A DNA stretch of 64,000 bases from Solea solea (Eukaryota > Chordata > Actinopteri > Pleuronectiformes > Soleidae): positions 17,851,680 to 17,915,679 of the forward strand of contig NC_081141.1 in assembly GCF_958295425.1 (NCBI RefSeq). Reading direction: 5' to 3'. A model generated the notes under the pieces. That model searched no databases and was not told where the DNA came from. It worked only from the letters and a program-made list of their open reading frames with translations. Below are positions 1-14,600 of the stretch, one piece after another; position 1 is the stretch's first letter, and each line of letters starts with the position of its first letter. The translations under genes were made by a program, and so were the position numbers.

Positions 1-1027
1 CGGTCAAAAAAGCCATAGTATAGTATGTCGTCCAAAATCACCCAAAAAAGTCATAGTATAGTATGTCGTCCAAAATCGATCAAAAAAGTCAGAGTATAGT
101 ATGTCGTCCAAAATCACCCAAAAAAGTCATAGTATAGTATGTCGTTCAAAATTGTTCAAAAACGTCATAGTATAGTATGTCGTCCAAAATGAGTCAAAAA
201 AGTCATAGTATAGTATGTCGTCCAAAATCACCCAAAAAAGTCATAGTATAGTATGTCGTCCAAAATCACCCAAAAAAGCCATAGTATAGTATGTTGTCCA
301 AAATCGCCAAAAAAGTCATAGTATAGTATGTCGTCCAGAATCAGTCAAAAAAGTCATAGTATAGTATGTCGTCCAAAATGTGACAAAAAAAGCCATAGTA
401 TAGTATATCGTCCAAAATTTGTCAAAAAAGTCATACTTTAGTATGTCGTTCAAAATCAGTCAAATAAGTCATACTTTAGTATGTCGTCCAAAATCACCCA
501 AAAAAGTCATAGTATAGTATGTCGTCCAAAATCGATCAAAAAAGTCAGAGTATAGTATGTCGTCCAAAATCACCCAAAAAAGTCATAGTATAGTATGTCG
601 TTCAAAATTGTTCAAAAACGTCATAGTATAGTATGTCGTCCAAAATGAGTCAAAAAAGTCATAGTATAGTATGTCGTCCAAAATCACCCAAAAAAGTCAT
701 AGTATAGTATGTCGTCCAAAATCACCCAAAAAAGCCATAGTATAGTATGTTGTCCAAAATCGCCAAAAAAGTCATAGTATAGTATGTCGTCCAGAATCAG
801 TCAAAAAAGTCATAGTATAGTATGTCGTCCAAAATGTGACAAAAAAAGCCATAGTATAGTATATCGTCCAAAATTTGTCAAAAAAGTCATACTTTAGTAT
901 GTCGTTCAAAATCAGTCAAATAAGTCATACTTTAGTATGTCGTCCAAAATCACTCAAAAAAGTCATAGTATAGTATGTCGTCCAAAATTGGTCAAAAACG
1001 TCATAGTATAGTATGTCGTCCAAAATT

Positions 1028-1340
1028 GGTCAAAAAAGTCATACTTTAGTATGTCGTTCAAAATCAGTCAAATAAGTCATACTTTAGTATGTCGTCCAAA
1101 ATCACTCAAAAAAGTCATAGTATAGTATGTCGTCCAAAATTGGTCAAAAACGTCATAGTATAGTATGTCGTCCAAAATTGGTAAAAAAAGTCATACTTTA
1201 GTATGTCGTTCAAAATCAGTCAAATAAGTCATACTTTAGTATGTCGTCCAAAATCACTCAAAAAAGGCATACTATAGTATGTCCTCCAAAATTGGTCAAA
1301 AACGTCATAGTATAGTATGTCGTCCAAAATTGGTCAAAAA
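1028..1340. repeat. Tetrameric (152-bp) higher-order unit of the satellite, example
   Basis: Four successive 38-bp variants form a 152-bp cycle. The order is a CATACTTTAGTATG unit with TCGTTC, a CATACTTTAGTATG unit with a cact box, a CATAGTATAGTATG unit with tggt followed by AAAAACG, and another tggt unit. The cycle restarts 152 bp later here and recurs elsewhere, for example at 1686 and 1838, and at 2446, 2598 and 2750. Separately, the first ~450 bp of the window repeats at an offset of 456 bp (12 units). Confidence 0.75.
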
Positions 1341-4161
1341 AATCATAGTATAGTATGTCGTCCAAAATCAATCAAAAAAGTCATAGTATAGTATGTCGTC
1401 CAAAATGAGTCAAAAAAGTCATAGTATAGTATGTCGTCCAGAATCAGTCAAAAAAGTCATAGTATAGTATGTCGTCCAAAATGTGACAAAAAAAGCCATA
1501 GTATAGTATATCGTCCAAAATTGGTCAAAAAAGTCATACTTTAGTATGTCGTTCAAAATCAGTCAAATAAGTCATACTTTAGTATGTCGTCCAAAATCAC
1601 TCACAAAAGTCATAGTATACTATGTCGTCCAAAATTGGTCAAAAACGTCATAGTATAGTATGTCGTCCAAAATTGGTCAAAAAAGTCATACTTTAGTATG
1701 TCGTTCAAAATCAGTCAAATAAGTCATACTTTAGTATGTCGTCCAAAATCACTCAAAAAAGTCATAGTATAGTATGTCGTCCAAAAATTGTCAAAAACGT
1801 CATAGTATAGTATGTCGTCCAAAATTGGTCAAAAAAGTCATACTTTAGTATGTCGTTCAAAATCAGTCAAATAAGTCATACTTTAGTATGTCGTCCAAAA
1901 TCACTCAAAAAAGTCATACTATAGTATGTCCTCCAAAATTGGTCAAAAACGTCATAGTATAGTATGTCGTCCAAAATTGGTCAAAAAAATCATAGTATAG
2001 TATGTCGTCCGAAATCGGTCAAAAAAGCCATAGTATAGTATGTCGTCCAAAATCAATCAAAAAAGTCATAGTATATAGTATGTCGTCCAAAATGAGTCAA
2101 AAAAGTCATAGTATAGTATGTCGTCCAGAATGAGTCAAAAAAGTCATAGTATAGTATGTCGTCCAGAATCAGTCAAAAAAGTCATAGTATAGTATGTCGT
2201 TCAGAATCAGTCAAAAAAGTCATAGTATAGTATGTCGTCCAAAATCGGTCAAAAAAGCCATAGTATAGTATGTCGTCCAAAATCACCCAAAAAAGCCATA
2301 GTATAGTATGTTGTCCAAAATCGCCAAAAAAGTCATAGTATAGTATGTCGTCCAGAATCAGTCAAAAAAGTCATAGTATAGTATGTCGTCCAAAATGTGA
2401 CAAAAAAAGCCATAGTATAGTATATCGTCCAAAATTGGTCAAAAAAGTCATACTTTAGTATGTCGTTCAAAATCAGTCAAATAAGTCATACTTTAGTATG
2501 TCGTCCAAAATCACTCAAAAAAGTCATAGTATAGTATGTCGTCCAAAATTGGTCAAAAACGTCATAGTATAGTATGTCGTCCAAAATTGGTCAAAAAAGT
2601 CATACTTTAGTATGTCGTTCAAAATCAGTCAAATAAGTCATACTTTAGTATGTCATCCAAAATCACTCAAAAAAGTCATAGTATAGTATGTCGTCCAAAA
2701 TTGGTCAAAAACGTCATAGTATAGTATGTCGTCCAAAATTGGTAAAAAAAGTCATACTTTAGTATGTCGTTCAAAATCAGTCAAATAAGTCATACTTTAG
2801 TATGTCGTCCAAAATCACTCAAAAAAGTCATAGTATAGTATGTCGTCCAAAAATTGTCAAAAACGTCATAGTATAGTATGTCGTCCAAAATTGGTCAAAA
2901 AAGTCATACTTTAGTATGTCGTTCAAAATCAGTCAAATAAGTCATACTTTAGTATGTCGTCCAAAATCACTCAAAAAAGTCATACTATAGTATGTCCTCC
3001 AAAATTGGTCAAAAACGTCATAGTATAGTATGTCGTCCAAAATTGGTCAAAAAAATCATAGTATAGTATGTCGTCCGAAATCGGTCAAAAAAGCCATAGT
3101 ATAGTATGTCGTCCAAAATCAATCAAAAAAGTCATAGTATATAGTATGTCGTCCAAAATGAGTCAAAAAAGTCATAGTATAGTATGTCGTCCAGAATGAG
3201 TCAAAAAAGTCATAGTATAGTATGTCGTCCAGAATCAGTCAAAAAAGTCATAGTATAGTATGTCGTTCAGAATCAGTCAAAAAAGTCATAGTATAGTATG
3301 TCGTCCAAAATCGGTCAAAAAAGCCATAGTATAGTATGTCGTCCAAAATCACCCAAAAAAGCCATAGTATAGTATGTTGTCCAAAATCGCCAAAAAAGTC
3401 ATAGTATAGTATGTCGTCCAGAATCAGTCAAAAAAGTCATAGTATAGTATGTCGTCCAAAATGTGACAAAAAAAGCCATAGTATAGTATATCGTCCAAAA
3501 TTGGTCAAAAAAGTCATACTTTAGTATGTCGTTCAAAATCAGTCAAATAAGTCATACTTTAGTATGTCGTCCAAAATCACTCAAAAAAGTCATAGTATAG
3601 TATGTCGTCCAAAATTGGTCAAAAACGTCATAGTATAGTATGTCGTCCAAAATTGGTCAAAAAAGTCATACTTTAGTATGTCGTTCAAAATCAGTCAAAT
3701 AAGTCATACTTTAGTATGTCGTCCAAAATCACTCAAAAAAGTCATATTATAGTATGTCGTCCAAAATTGGTCAAAAACGTCATAGTATAGTATGTCGTCC
3801 AAAATTGGTAAAAAAAGTCATACTTTAGTATGTCGTTCAAAATCAGTCAAATAAGTCATACTTTAGTATGTCGTCCAAAATCACTCAAAAAAGTCATACT
3901 ATAGTATGTCCTCCAAAATTGGTCAAAAACGTCATAGTATAGTATGTCGTCCAAAATTGGTCAAAAAAATCATAGTATAGTATGTCGTCCAAAATCAATC
4001 AAAAAAGTCATAGTATAGTATGTCGTCCAAAATGAGTCAAAAAAGTCATAGTATAGTATGTCGTCCAGAATCAGTCAAAAAAGTCATAGTATAGTATGTC
4101 GTCCAAAATGTGACAAAAAAAGCCATAGTATAGTATATCGTCCAAAATTGGTCAAAAAAGT

Positions 4162-7100
4162 CATACTTTAGTATGTCGTTCAAAATCAGTCAAATAAGTC
4201 ATACTTTAGTATGTCGTCCAAAATCACTCAAAAATGTCATAGTATACTATGTCGTCCAAAATTGGTCAAAAACGTCATAGTATAGTATGTCGTCCAAAAT
4301 TGGTCAAAAAAGTCATACTTTAGTATGTCGTTCAAAATCAGTCAAATAAGTCATACTTTAGTATGTCGTCCAAAATCACTCAAAAAAGTCATAGTATAGT
4401 ATGTCGTCCAAAAATTGTCAAAAACGTCATAGTATAGTATGTCGTCCAAAATTGGTCAAAAAAGTCATACTTTAGTATGTCGTTCAAAATCAGTCAAATA
4501 AGTCATACTTTAGTATGTCGTCCAAAATCACTCAAAAAAGTCATACTATAGTATGTCCTCCAAAATTGGTCAAAAACGTCATAGTATAGTATGTCGTCCA
4601 AAATTGGTCAAAAAAATCATAGTATAGTATGTCGTCCGAAATCGGTCAAAAAAGCCATAGTATAGTATGTCGTCCAAAATCAATCAAAAAAGTCATAGTA
4701 TATAGTATGTCGTCCAAAATGAGTCAAAAAAGTCATAGTATAGTATGTCGTCCAGAATGAGTCAAAAAAGTCATAGTATAGTATGTCGTCCAGAATCAGT
4801 CAAAAAAGTCATAGTATAGTATGTCGTCCAAAATGTGACAAAAAAAGCCATAGTATAGTATATCGTCCAAAATTGGTCAAAAAAGTCATACTTTAGTATG
4901 TCGTTCAAAATCAGTCAAATAAGTCATACTTTAGTATGTCGTCCAAAATCACTCAAAAAAGTCATAGTATAGTATGTCGTCCAAAATTGGTCAAAAACGT
5001 CATAGTATAGTATGTCATCCAAAATTGGTCAAAAAAGTCATAGTATAGTATGTCGTCCGAAATCGGTCAAAAAAGCCATAGTATAGTATGTCGTCCAAAA
5101 TCACCCAAAAAAGTCATAGTATAGTATGTCGTCCAAAATCGATCAAAAAAGTCAGAGTATAGTATGTCGTCCAAAATCACCCAAAAAAGTCATAGTATAG
5201 TATGTCGTTCAAAATTGTTCAAAAACGTCATAGTATAGTATGTCGTCCAAAATGAGTCAAAAAAGTCATAGTATAGTATGTCGTCCAAAATCACCCAAAA
5301 AAGTCATAGTATAGTATGTCGTCCAAAATCACCCAAAAAAGTCATAGTATAGTATGTCGTCCAAAATCGATCAAAAAAGTCATAGTATAGTATGTCGTCC
5401 AGAATCAGTCAAAAAAGTCATAGTATAGTATGTCGTCCAGAATCAGTCAAAAAAGTCATAGTATAGTATGTCGTCCAAAATGTGACAAAAAAAGCCATAG
5501 TATAGTATGTCGTCCAAAATTGGTCAAAAAAGTCATACTTTGGTATGTCGTTCAAAATCAGTCAAATAAGTCATACTTTAGTATGTCGTCCAAAATCACT
5601 CAAAAAAGTCATACTATAGTATGTCCTCAAAAATTGGTCAAAAACGTCATAGTATAGTATGTCGTCCAAAATTGGTCAAAAAAATCACAGTATAGTATGT
5701 CGTCCGAAATCGGTCAAAAAAGCCATAGTATAGTATGTCGTCCAAAATCAATCAAAAAAGTCATAGTATAGTATGTCATCCAAAATGAGTCAAAAAAGTC
5801 ATAGTATAGTATGTCGTCCAGAATCAGTCAAAAAAGTCATAGTATAGTATGTCGTCCAAAATGTGACAAAAAAAGCCATAGTATAGTATATCGTCCAAAA
5901 TTGGTCAAAAAAGTCATACTTTAGTATGTCGTTCAAAATCAGTCAAATAAGTCATACTTTAGTATGTCGTCCAAAATCACTCAAAAAAGTCATACTATAG
6001 TATGTCCTCCAAAATTGGTCAAAAACGTCATAGTATAGTATGTCGTCCAAAATTGGTCAAAAAAATCATAGTATAGTATGTCGTCCGAAATCGGTCAAAA
6101 AAGCCATAGTATAGTATGTCGTCCAAAATCAATCAAAAAAGTCATAGTATAGTATGTCGTCCAAAATGAGTCAAAAAAGTCATAGTATAGTATGTCGTCC
6201 AGAATCAGTCAAAAAAGTCATAGTATAGTATGTCGTCCAAAATGTGACAAAAAAAGCCATAGTATAGTATATCGTCCAAAATTGGTCAAAAAAGTCATAC
6301 TTTAGTATGTCGTTCAAAATCAGTCAAATAAGTCATACTTTAGTATGTCGTCCAAAATCACTCAAAAAAGTCATAGTATACTATGTCGTCCAAAATTGGT
6401 CAAAAACGTCATAGTATAGTATGTCGTCCGAAATCGGTCAAAAAAGCCACAGTATAGTATGTCGTCCAAAATCAATCAAAAAAGTCATAGTATAGTATGT
6501 CATCCAAAATGAGTCAAAAAAGTCATAGTATAGTATGTCGTCCAGAATCAGTCAAAAAAGTCATAGTATAGTATGTCGTCCAAAATGTGACAAAAAAAGC
6601 CATAGTATAGTATTTCGTCCAAAATTGGTCAAAAAAGTCATACTTTAGTATGTCGTTCAAAATCAGTCAAATAAGTCATACTTTAGTATGTCGTCCAAAA
6701 TCACTCAAAAAAGTCATAGTATAGTATGTCGTCCAAAATTGGTCAAAAACTTCATAGTATAGTATGTCGTCCAAAATTGGTCAAAAAAGTCATAGTATAG
6801 TATGTCGTCCCAAATCGGTCAAAAAAGCCATAGTATAGTATGTCGTCCGAAATCAATCAAAAAAGTCATAGTATAGTATGTCGTCCAAAATGAGTCAAAA
6901 AAGTCATAGTATAGTATGTCGTCCAGAATCAGTCAAAAAAGTCATAGTATAGTATGTCGTCCAAAATGTGACAAAAAAAGCCATAGTATAGTATATCGTC
7001 CAAAATTGGTCAAAAAAGTCATACTTTAGTATGTCGTTCAAAATCAGTCAAATAAGTCATACTTTAGTATGTCGTCCAAAATCACTCAAAAAAGTCATAG

Positions 7101-10100
7101 TATAGTATGTCGTCCAAAATTGGTCAAAAACGTCATAGTATAGTATGTCGTCCAAAATTGGTCAAAAAAGTCATAGTATATTATGTCGTCCGAAATCGGT
7201 CAAAAAAGCCATAGTATAGTATGTCGTCCAAAATCACCCAAAAAAGTCATAGTATAGTATGTCGTCCAAAATCGATCAAAAAAGTCAGAGTATAGTATGT
7301 CGTCCAAAATCACCCAAAAAAGTCATAGTATAGTATGTCGTTCAAAATTGTTCAAAAACGTCATAGTATAGTATGTCGTCCAAAATGAGTCAAAAAAGTC
7401 ATAGTATAGTATGTCGTCCAAAATCACCCAAAAAAGTCATAGTATAGTATGTCGTCCAAAATCGATCAAAAAAGTCATAGTATAGTATGTCGTCCAGAAT
7501 CAGTCAAAAAAGTCATAGTATAGTATGTCGTCCAGAATCAGTCAAAAAAGTCATAGTATAGTATGTCGTCCAAAATGTGACAAAAAAAGCCATAGTATAG
7601 TATGTCGTCCAAAATTGGTCAAAAAAGTCATACTTTGGTATGTCGTTCAAAATCAGTCAAATAAGTCATACTTTAGTATGTCGTCCAAAATCACTCAAAA
7701 AAGTCATACTATAGTATGTCCTCAAAAATTGGTCAAAAACGTCATAGTATAGTATGTCGTCCAAAATTGGTCAAAAAAATCACAGTATAGTATGTCGTCC
7801 GAAATCGGTCAAAAAAGCCATAGTATAGTATGTCGTCCAAAATCAATCAAAAAAGTCATAGTATAGTATGTCATCCAAAATGAGTCAAAAAAGTCATAGT
7901 ATAGTATGTCGTCCAGAATCAGTCAAAAAAGTCATAGTATAGTATGTCGTCCAAAATGTGACAAAAAAAGCCATAGTATAGTATATCGTCCAAAATTGGT
8001 CAAAAAAGTCATACTTTAGTATGTCGTTCAAAATCAGTCAAATAAGTCATACTTTAGTATGTCGTCCAAAATCACTCAAAAAAGTCATACTATAGTATGT
8101 CCTCCAAAATTGGTCAAAAACGTCATAGTATAGTATGTCGTCCAAAATTGGTCAAAAAAATCATAGTATAGTATGTCGTCCGAAATCGGTCAAAAAAGCC
8201 AAAGTATAGTATGTCGTCCAAAATCAATCAAAAAAGTCATAGTATAGTATGTCGTCCAAAATGAGTCAAAAAAGTCATAGTATAGTATGTCGTCCAGAAT
8301 CAGTCAAAAAAGTCATAGTATAGTATGTCGTCCAAAATGTGACAAAAAAAGCCATAGTATAGTATATCGTCCAAAATTGGTCAAAAAAGTCATACTTTAG
8401 TATGTCGTTCAAAATCAGTCGAATAAGTCATACTTTAGTATGTCGTCCAAAATCACTCAAAAAAGTCATAGTATACTATGTCGTCCAAAATTGGTCAAAA
8501 ACGTCATAGTATAGTATGTCGTCTGAAATCGGTCAAAAAAGCCACAGTATAGTATGTCGTCCAAAATCAATCAAAAAAGTCATAGTATAGTATGTCATCC
8601 AAAATGAGTCAAAAAAGTCATAGTATAGTATGTCGTCCAGAATCAGTCAAAAAAGTCATAGTATAGTATGTCGTCCAAAATGTGACAAAAAAAGCCATAG
8701 TATAGTATTTCGTCCAAAATTGGTCAAAAAAGTCATACTTTAGTATGTCGTTCAAAATCAGTCAAATAAGTCATACTTTAGTATGTCGTCCAAAATCACT
8801 CAAAAAAGTCATAGTATAGTATGTCGTCCAAAATTGGTCAAAAACTTCATAGTATAGTATGTCGTCCAAAATTGGTCAAAAAAGTCATAGTATAGTATGT
8901 CGTCCCAAATCGGTCAAAAAAGCCATAGTATAGTATGTCGTCCGAAATCAATCAAAAAAGTCATAGTATAGTATGTCGTCCAAAATGAGTCAAAAAAGTC
9001 ATAGTATAGTATGTCGTCCAGAATCAGTCAAAAAAGTCATAGTATAGTATGTCGTCCAAAATGTGACAAAAAAAGCCATAGTATAGTATGTCGTCCAAAA
9101 TTGATCAAAAAAGTCATACTTTAGTATGTCGTTCAAAATCAGTCAAATAAGTCATACTTTAGTTTGTCGTTCAAAATCAGTCAAAAAAGTCATAGTATAG
9201 TATGTCGTCCAAAATTGGTAAAAAACGTCATAGTATAGTATGTCGTCCAAAATCACCCAAAAAAGCCATAGTATAGTATGTTGTCCAAAATCGCCAAAAA
9301 AGTCATAGTATAGTATGTCGTCCAAAATCACTCAAAAAAGTCAGAGTATAGTATGTCGTCCAAAATCAATCAAAAAAAGTCATAGTATAGTATGTCATCC
9401 AAAATCACCCAATAAAGTCATAGTATAGTATGTCGTCCAAAATCAGTCAAAAAAGCCATCGTATAGTATGTCGTTCAAAATCAGTCAAAAAAGTCATACT
9501 TTAGTATGTCGTCCAAAATCGGTCAAAAAAGTCATAGTATAGTATGTCGTTCAGAATCAGTCAAAAAAGTCATAGTATAGTATGTCGTCCAAAATCGGTC
9601 AAAAAAGCCATAGTATAGTATGTCGTCCAAAATCACCCAAAAAAGCCATAGTATAGTATGTTGTCCAAAATCGCCAAAAAAGTCATAGTATAGTATGTCG
9701 TCCAAAATCACTCAAAAAAGTCAGAGTATAGTATGTCATCCAAAATGAGTCAAAAAAGTCATAGTATAGTATGTCGTCCAGAATCAGTCAAAAAAGTCAT
9801 AGTATAGTATGTCGTCCAAAATGTGACAAAAAAAGCCATAGTATAGTATATCGTCCAAAATTGGTCAAAAAAGTCATACTTTAGTATGTCGTTCAAAATC
9901 AGTCAAATAAGTCATACTTTAGTATGTCGTCCAAAATCACTCAAAAAAGTCATACTATAGTATGTCCTCCAAAATTGGTCAAAAACGTCATAGTATAGTA
10001 TGTCGTCCAAAATTGGTCAAAAAAATCATAGTATAGTATGTCGTCCGAAATCGGTCAAAAAAGCCAAAGTATAGTATGTCGTCCAAAATCAATCAAAAAA

Positions 10101-11618
10101 GTCATAGTATAGTATGTCGTCCAAAATGAGTCAAAAAAGTCATAGTATAGTATGTCGTCCAGAATCAGTCAAAAAAGTCATAGTATAGTATGTCGTCCAA
10201 AATGTGACAAAAAAAGCCATAGTATAGTATATCGTCCAAAATTGGTCAAAAAAGTCATACTTTAGTATGTCGTTCAAAATCAGTCGAATAAGTCATACTT
10301 TAGTATGTCGTCCAAAATCACTCAAAAAAGTCATAGTATACTATGTCGTCCAAAATTGGTCAAAAACGTCATAGTATAGTATGTCGTCTGAAATCGGTCA
10401 AAAAAGCCACAGTATAGTATGTCGTCCAAAATCAATCAAAAAAGTCATAGTATAGTATGTCATCCAAAATGAGTCAAAAAAGTCATAGTATAGTATGTCG
10501 TCCAGAATCAGTCAAAAAAGTCATAGTATAGTATGTCGTCCAAAATGTGACAAAAAAAGCCATAGTATAGTATTTCGTCCAAAATTGGTCAAAAAAGTCA
10601 TACTTTAGTATGTCGTTCAAAATCAGTCAAATAAGTCATACTTTAGTATGTCGTCCAAAATCACTCAAAAAAGTCATAGTATAGTATGTCGTCCAAAATT
10701 GGTCAAAAACTTCATAGTATAGTATGTCGTCCAAAATGTGACAAAAAAAGCCATAGTATAGTATGTCGTCCAAAATTGGTCAAAAAAGTCATACTTTAGT
10801 ATGTCGTTCAAAATCAGTCAAATAAGTCATACTTTAGTTTGTCGTTCAAAATCAGTCAAAAAAGTCATAGTATAGTATGTCGTCCAAAATTGGTAAAAAA
10901 CGTCATAGTATAGTATGTCGTCCAAAATCACCCAAAAAAGCCATAGTATAGTATGTTGTCCAAAATCGCCAAAAAAGTCATAGTATAGTCCAAAATCGGT
11001 CAAAAAAGTCATAGTATAGTATGTCGTTCAGAATCAGTCAAAAAAGTCATAGTATAGTATGTCGTCCAAAATCGGTCAAAAAAGCCATAGTATAGTATGT
11101 CGTCCAAAATCACCCAAAAAAGCCATAGTATAGTATGTTGTCCAAAATCGCCAAAAAAGTCATAGTATAGTATGTCGTCCAAAATCACTCAAAAAAGTCA
11201 GAGTATAGTATGTCGTCCAAAATCAATCAAAAAAAGTCATAGTATAGTATGTCATCCAAAATCACCCAAAAAAGTCATAGTATAGTATGTCGTTCAGAAT
11301 CAGTCAAAAAAGTCATAGTATAGTATGTCGTCCAAAATCGGTCAAAAAAGTCATAGTATAGTATGTCGTCCAAAATCGGTCTAAAAATTCATAGTATAGT
11401 AAGTCGTCCAAAATGTGACAAAAAAAGTCATAGTTTAGTATGTCGCCCAAAATCGGTTAAAAAAGCCATAGTATAGTATGCCGTCCAAGATCGGTCAAAA
11501 AAGTCATAGTATAGTATGTCGTCCAAAATCAGTCAAAAAAGCCATAGTATAGTATGTCGTCCAAAATCGGTCAAAAAAGTCATAGTATAGTATGTCGTCC
11601 AAAATCAGTCAAAAAAGC
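4162..11618. repeat. Higher-order block A (7,457 bp) of the satellite
   Basis: First copy of a 7,457-bp tandem duplication inside the array. Every landmark here recurs exactly 7,457 bp to the right: the extra-TA unit at 4697 and 12154, the gtcgtctgaaatc variant at 8518 and 15975, and the 7-bp-deleted unit at 10988 and 18445. Identity with block B begins at 4162 and 11619; just upstream the two diverge. Confidence 0.9.
5057..9290. repeat. Nested ~2.1-kb tandem duplication within block A
   Basis: The segment starting near 5057 recurs near 7190. The offset is 2,133 bp at first and 2,095 bp after about 5360, because one 38-bp unit (a cacc-box unit) is missing from the second copy. The same pair appears in block B (near 12514 and 14647). 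A further internal offset of about 1,864 bp links 8199-8521 with 10063-10385. Boundaries are approximate. Confidence 0.75.
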
Positions 11619-14600
11619 CATACTTTAGTATGTCGTTCAAAATCAGTCAAATAAGTCATACTTTAGTATGTCGTCCAAAATCACTCAAAAATGTCATAGT
11701 ATACTATGTCGTCCAAAATTGGTCAAAAACGTCATAGTATAGTATGTCGTCCAAAATTGGTCAAAAAAGTCATACTTTAGTATGTCGTTCAAAATCAGTC
11801 AAATAAGTCATACTTTAGTATGTCGTCCAAAATCACTCAAAAAAGTCATAGTATAGTATGTCGTCCAAAAATTGTCAAAAACGTCATAGTATAGTATGTC
11901 GTCCAAAATTGGTCAAAAAAGTCATACTTTAGTATGTCGTTCAAAATCAGTCAAATAAGTCATACTTTAGTATGTCGTCCAAAATCACTCAAAAAAGTCA
12001 TACTATAGTATGTCCTCCAAAATTGGTCAAAAACGTCATAGTATAGTATGTCGTCCAAAATTGGTCAAAAAAATCATAGTATAGTATGTCGTCCGAAATC
12101 GGTCAAAAAAGCCATAGTATAGTATGTCGTCCAAAATCAATCAAAAAAGTCATAGTATATAGTATGTCGTCCAAAATGAGTCAAAAAAGTCATAGTATAG
12201 TATGTCGTCCAGAATGAGTCAAAAAAGTCATAGTATAGTATGTCGTCCAGAATCAGTCAAAAAAGTCATAGTATAGTATGTCGTCCAAAATGTGACAAAA
12301 AAAGCCATAGTATAGTATATCGTCCAAAATTGGTCAAAAAAGTCATACTTTAGTATGTCGTTCAAAATCAGTCAAATAAGTCATACTTTAGTATGTCGTC
12401 CAAAATCACTCAAAAAAGTCATAGTATAGTATGTCGTCCAAAATTGGTCAAAAACGTCATAGTATAGTATGTCATCCAAAATTGGTCAAAAAAGTCATAG
12501 TATAGTATGTCGTCCGAAATCGGTCAAAAAAGCCATAGTATAGTATGTCGTCCAAAATCACCCAAAAAAGTCATAGTATAGTATGTCGTCCAAAATCGAT
12601 CAAAAAAGTCAGAGTATAGTATGTCGTCCAAAATCACCCAAAAAAGTCATAGTATAGTATGTCGTTCAAAATTGTTCAAAAACGTCATAGTATAGTATGT
12701 CGTCCAAAATGAGTCAAAAAAGTCATAGTATAGTATGTCGTCCAAAATCACCCAAAAAAGTCATAGTATAGTATGTCGTCCAAAATCACCCAAAAAAGTC
12801 ATAGTATAGTATGTCGTCCAAAATCGATCAAAAAAGTCATAGTATAGTATGTCGTCCAGAATCAGTCAAAAAAGTCATAGTATAGTATGTCGTCCAGAAT
12901 CAGTCAAAAAAGTCATAGTATAGTATGTCGTCCAAAATGTGACAAAAAAAGCCATAGTATAGTATGTCGTCCAAAATTGGTCAAAAAAGTCATACTTTGG
13001 TATGTCGTTCAAAATCAGTCAAATAAGTCATACTTTAGTATGTCGTCCAAAATCACTCAAAAAAGTCATACTATAGTATGTCCTCAAAAATTGGTCAAAA
13101 ACGTCATAGTATAGTATGTCGTCCAAAATTGGTCAAAAAAATCACAGTATAGTATGTCGTCCGAAATCGGTCAAAAAAGCCATAGTATAGTATGTCGTCC
13201 AAAATCAATCAAAAAAGTCATAGTATAGTATGTCATCCAAAATGAGTCAAAAAAGTCATAGTATAGTATGTCGTCCAGAATCAGTCAAAAAAGTCATAGT
13301 ATAGTATGTCGTCCAAAATGTGACAAAAAAAGCCATAGTATAGTATATCGTCCAAAATTGGTCAAAAAAGTCATACTTTAGTATGTCGTTCAAAATCAGT
13401 CAAATAAGTCATACTTTAGTATGTCGTCCAAAATCACTCAAAAAAGTCATACTATAGTATGTCCTCCAAAATTGGTCAAAAACGTCATAGTATAGTATGT
13501 CGTCCAAAATTGGTCAAAAAAATCATAGTATAGTATGTCGTCCGAAATCGGTCAAAAAAGCCATAGTATAGTATGTCGTCCAAAATCAATCAAAAAAGTC
13601 ATAGTATAGTATGTCGTCCAAAATGAGTCAAAAAAGTCATAGTATAGTATGTCGTCCAGAATCAGTCAAAAAAGTCATAGTATAGTATGTCGTCCAAAAT
13701 GTGACAAAAAAAGCCATAGTATAGTATATCGTCCAAAATTGGTCAAAAAAGTCATACTTTAGTATGTCGTTCAAAATCAGTCAAATAAGTCATACTTTAG
13801 TATGTCGTCCAAAATCACTCAAAAAAGTCATAGTATACTATGTCGTCCAAAATTGGTCAAAAACGTCATAGTATAGTATGTCGTCCGAAATCGGTCAAAA
13901 AAGCCACAGTATAGTATGTCGTCCAAAATCAATCAAAAAAGTCATAGTATAGTATGTCATCCAAAATGAGTCAAAAAAGTCATAGTATAGTATGTCGTCC
14001 AGAATCAGTCAAAAAAGTCATAGTATAGTATGTCGTCCAAAATGTGACAAAAAAAGCCATAGTATAGTATTTCGTCCAAAATTGGTCAAAAAAGTCATAC
14101 TTTAGTATGTCGTTCAAAATCAGTCAAATAAGTCATACTTTAGTATGTCGTCCAAAATCACTCAAAAAAGTCATAGTATAGTATGTCGTCCAAAATTGGT
14201 CAAAAACTTCATAGTATAGTATGTCGTCCAAAATTGGTCAAAAAAGTCATAGTATAGTATGTCGTCCCAAATCGGTCAAAAAAGCCATAGTATAGTATGT
14301 CGTCCGAAATCAATCAAAAAAGTCATAGTATAGTATGTCGTCCAAAATGAGTCAAAAAAGTCATAGTATAGTATGTCGTCCAGAATCAGTCAAAAAAGTC
14401 ATAGTATAGTATGTCGTCCAAAATGTGACAAAAAAAGCCATAGTATAGTATATCGTCCAAAATTGGTCAAAAAAGTCATACTTTAGTATGTCGTTCAAAA
14501 TCAGTCAAATAAGTCATACTTTAGTATGTCGTCCAAAATCACTCAAAAAAGTCATAGTATAGTATGTCGTCCAAAATTGGTCAAAAACGTCATAGTATAG

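Noticed and set aside
5430..5657. A 75-codon open frame repeated identically at 5430, 7525, 12887 and 14982
   Set aside because: It is a translation of satellite units. Its recurrence simply reflects the higher-order duplications, and the 38-bp period shifts frame every unit.
10827..11012. A 61-codon minus-strand frame repeated at 18284
   Set aside because: Also satellite translation. Its length is due to the 7-bp-deleted unit removing a stop; there is no protein-like composition.
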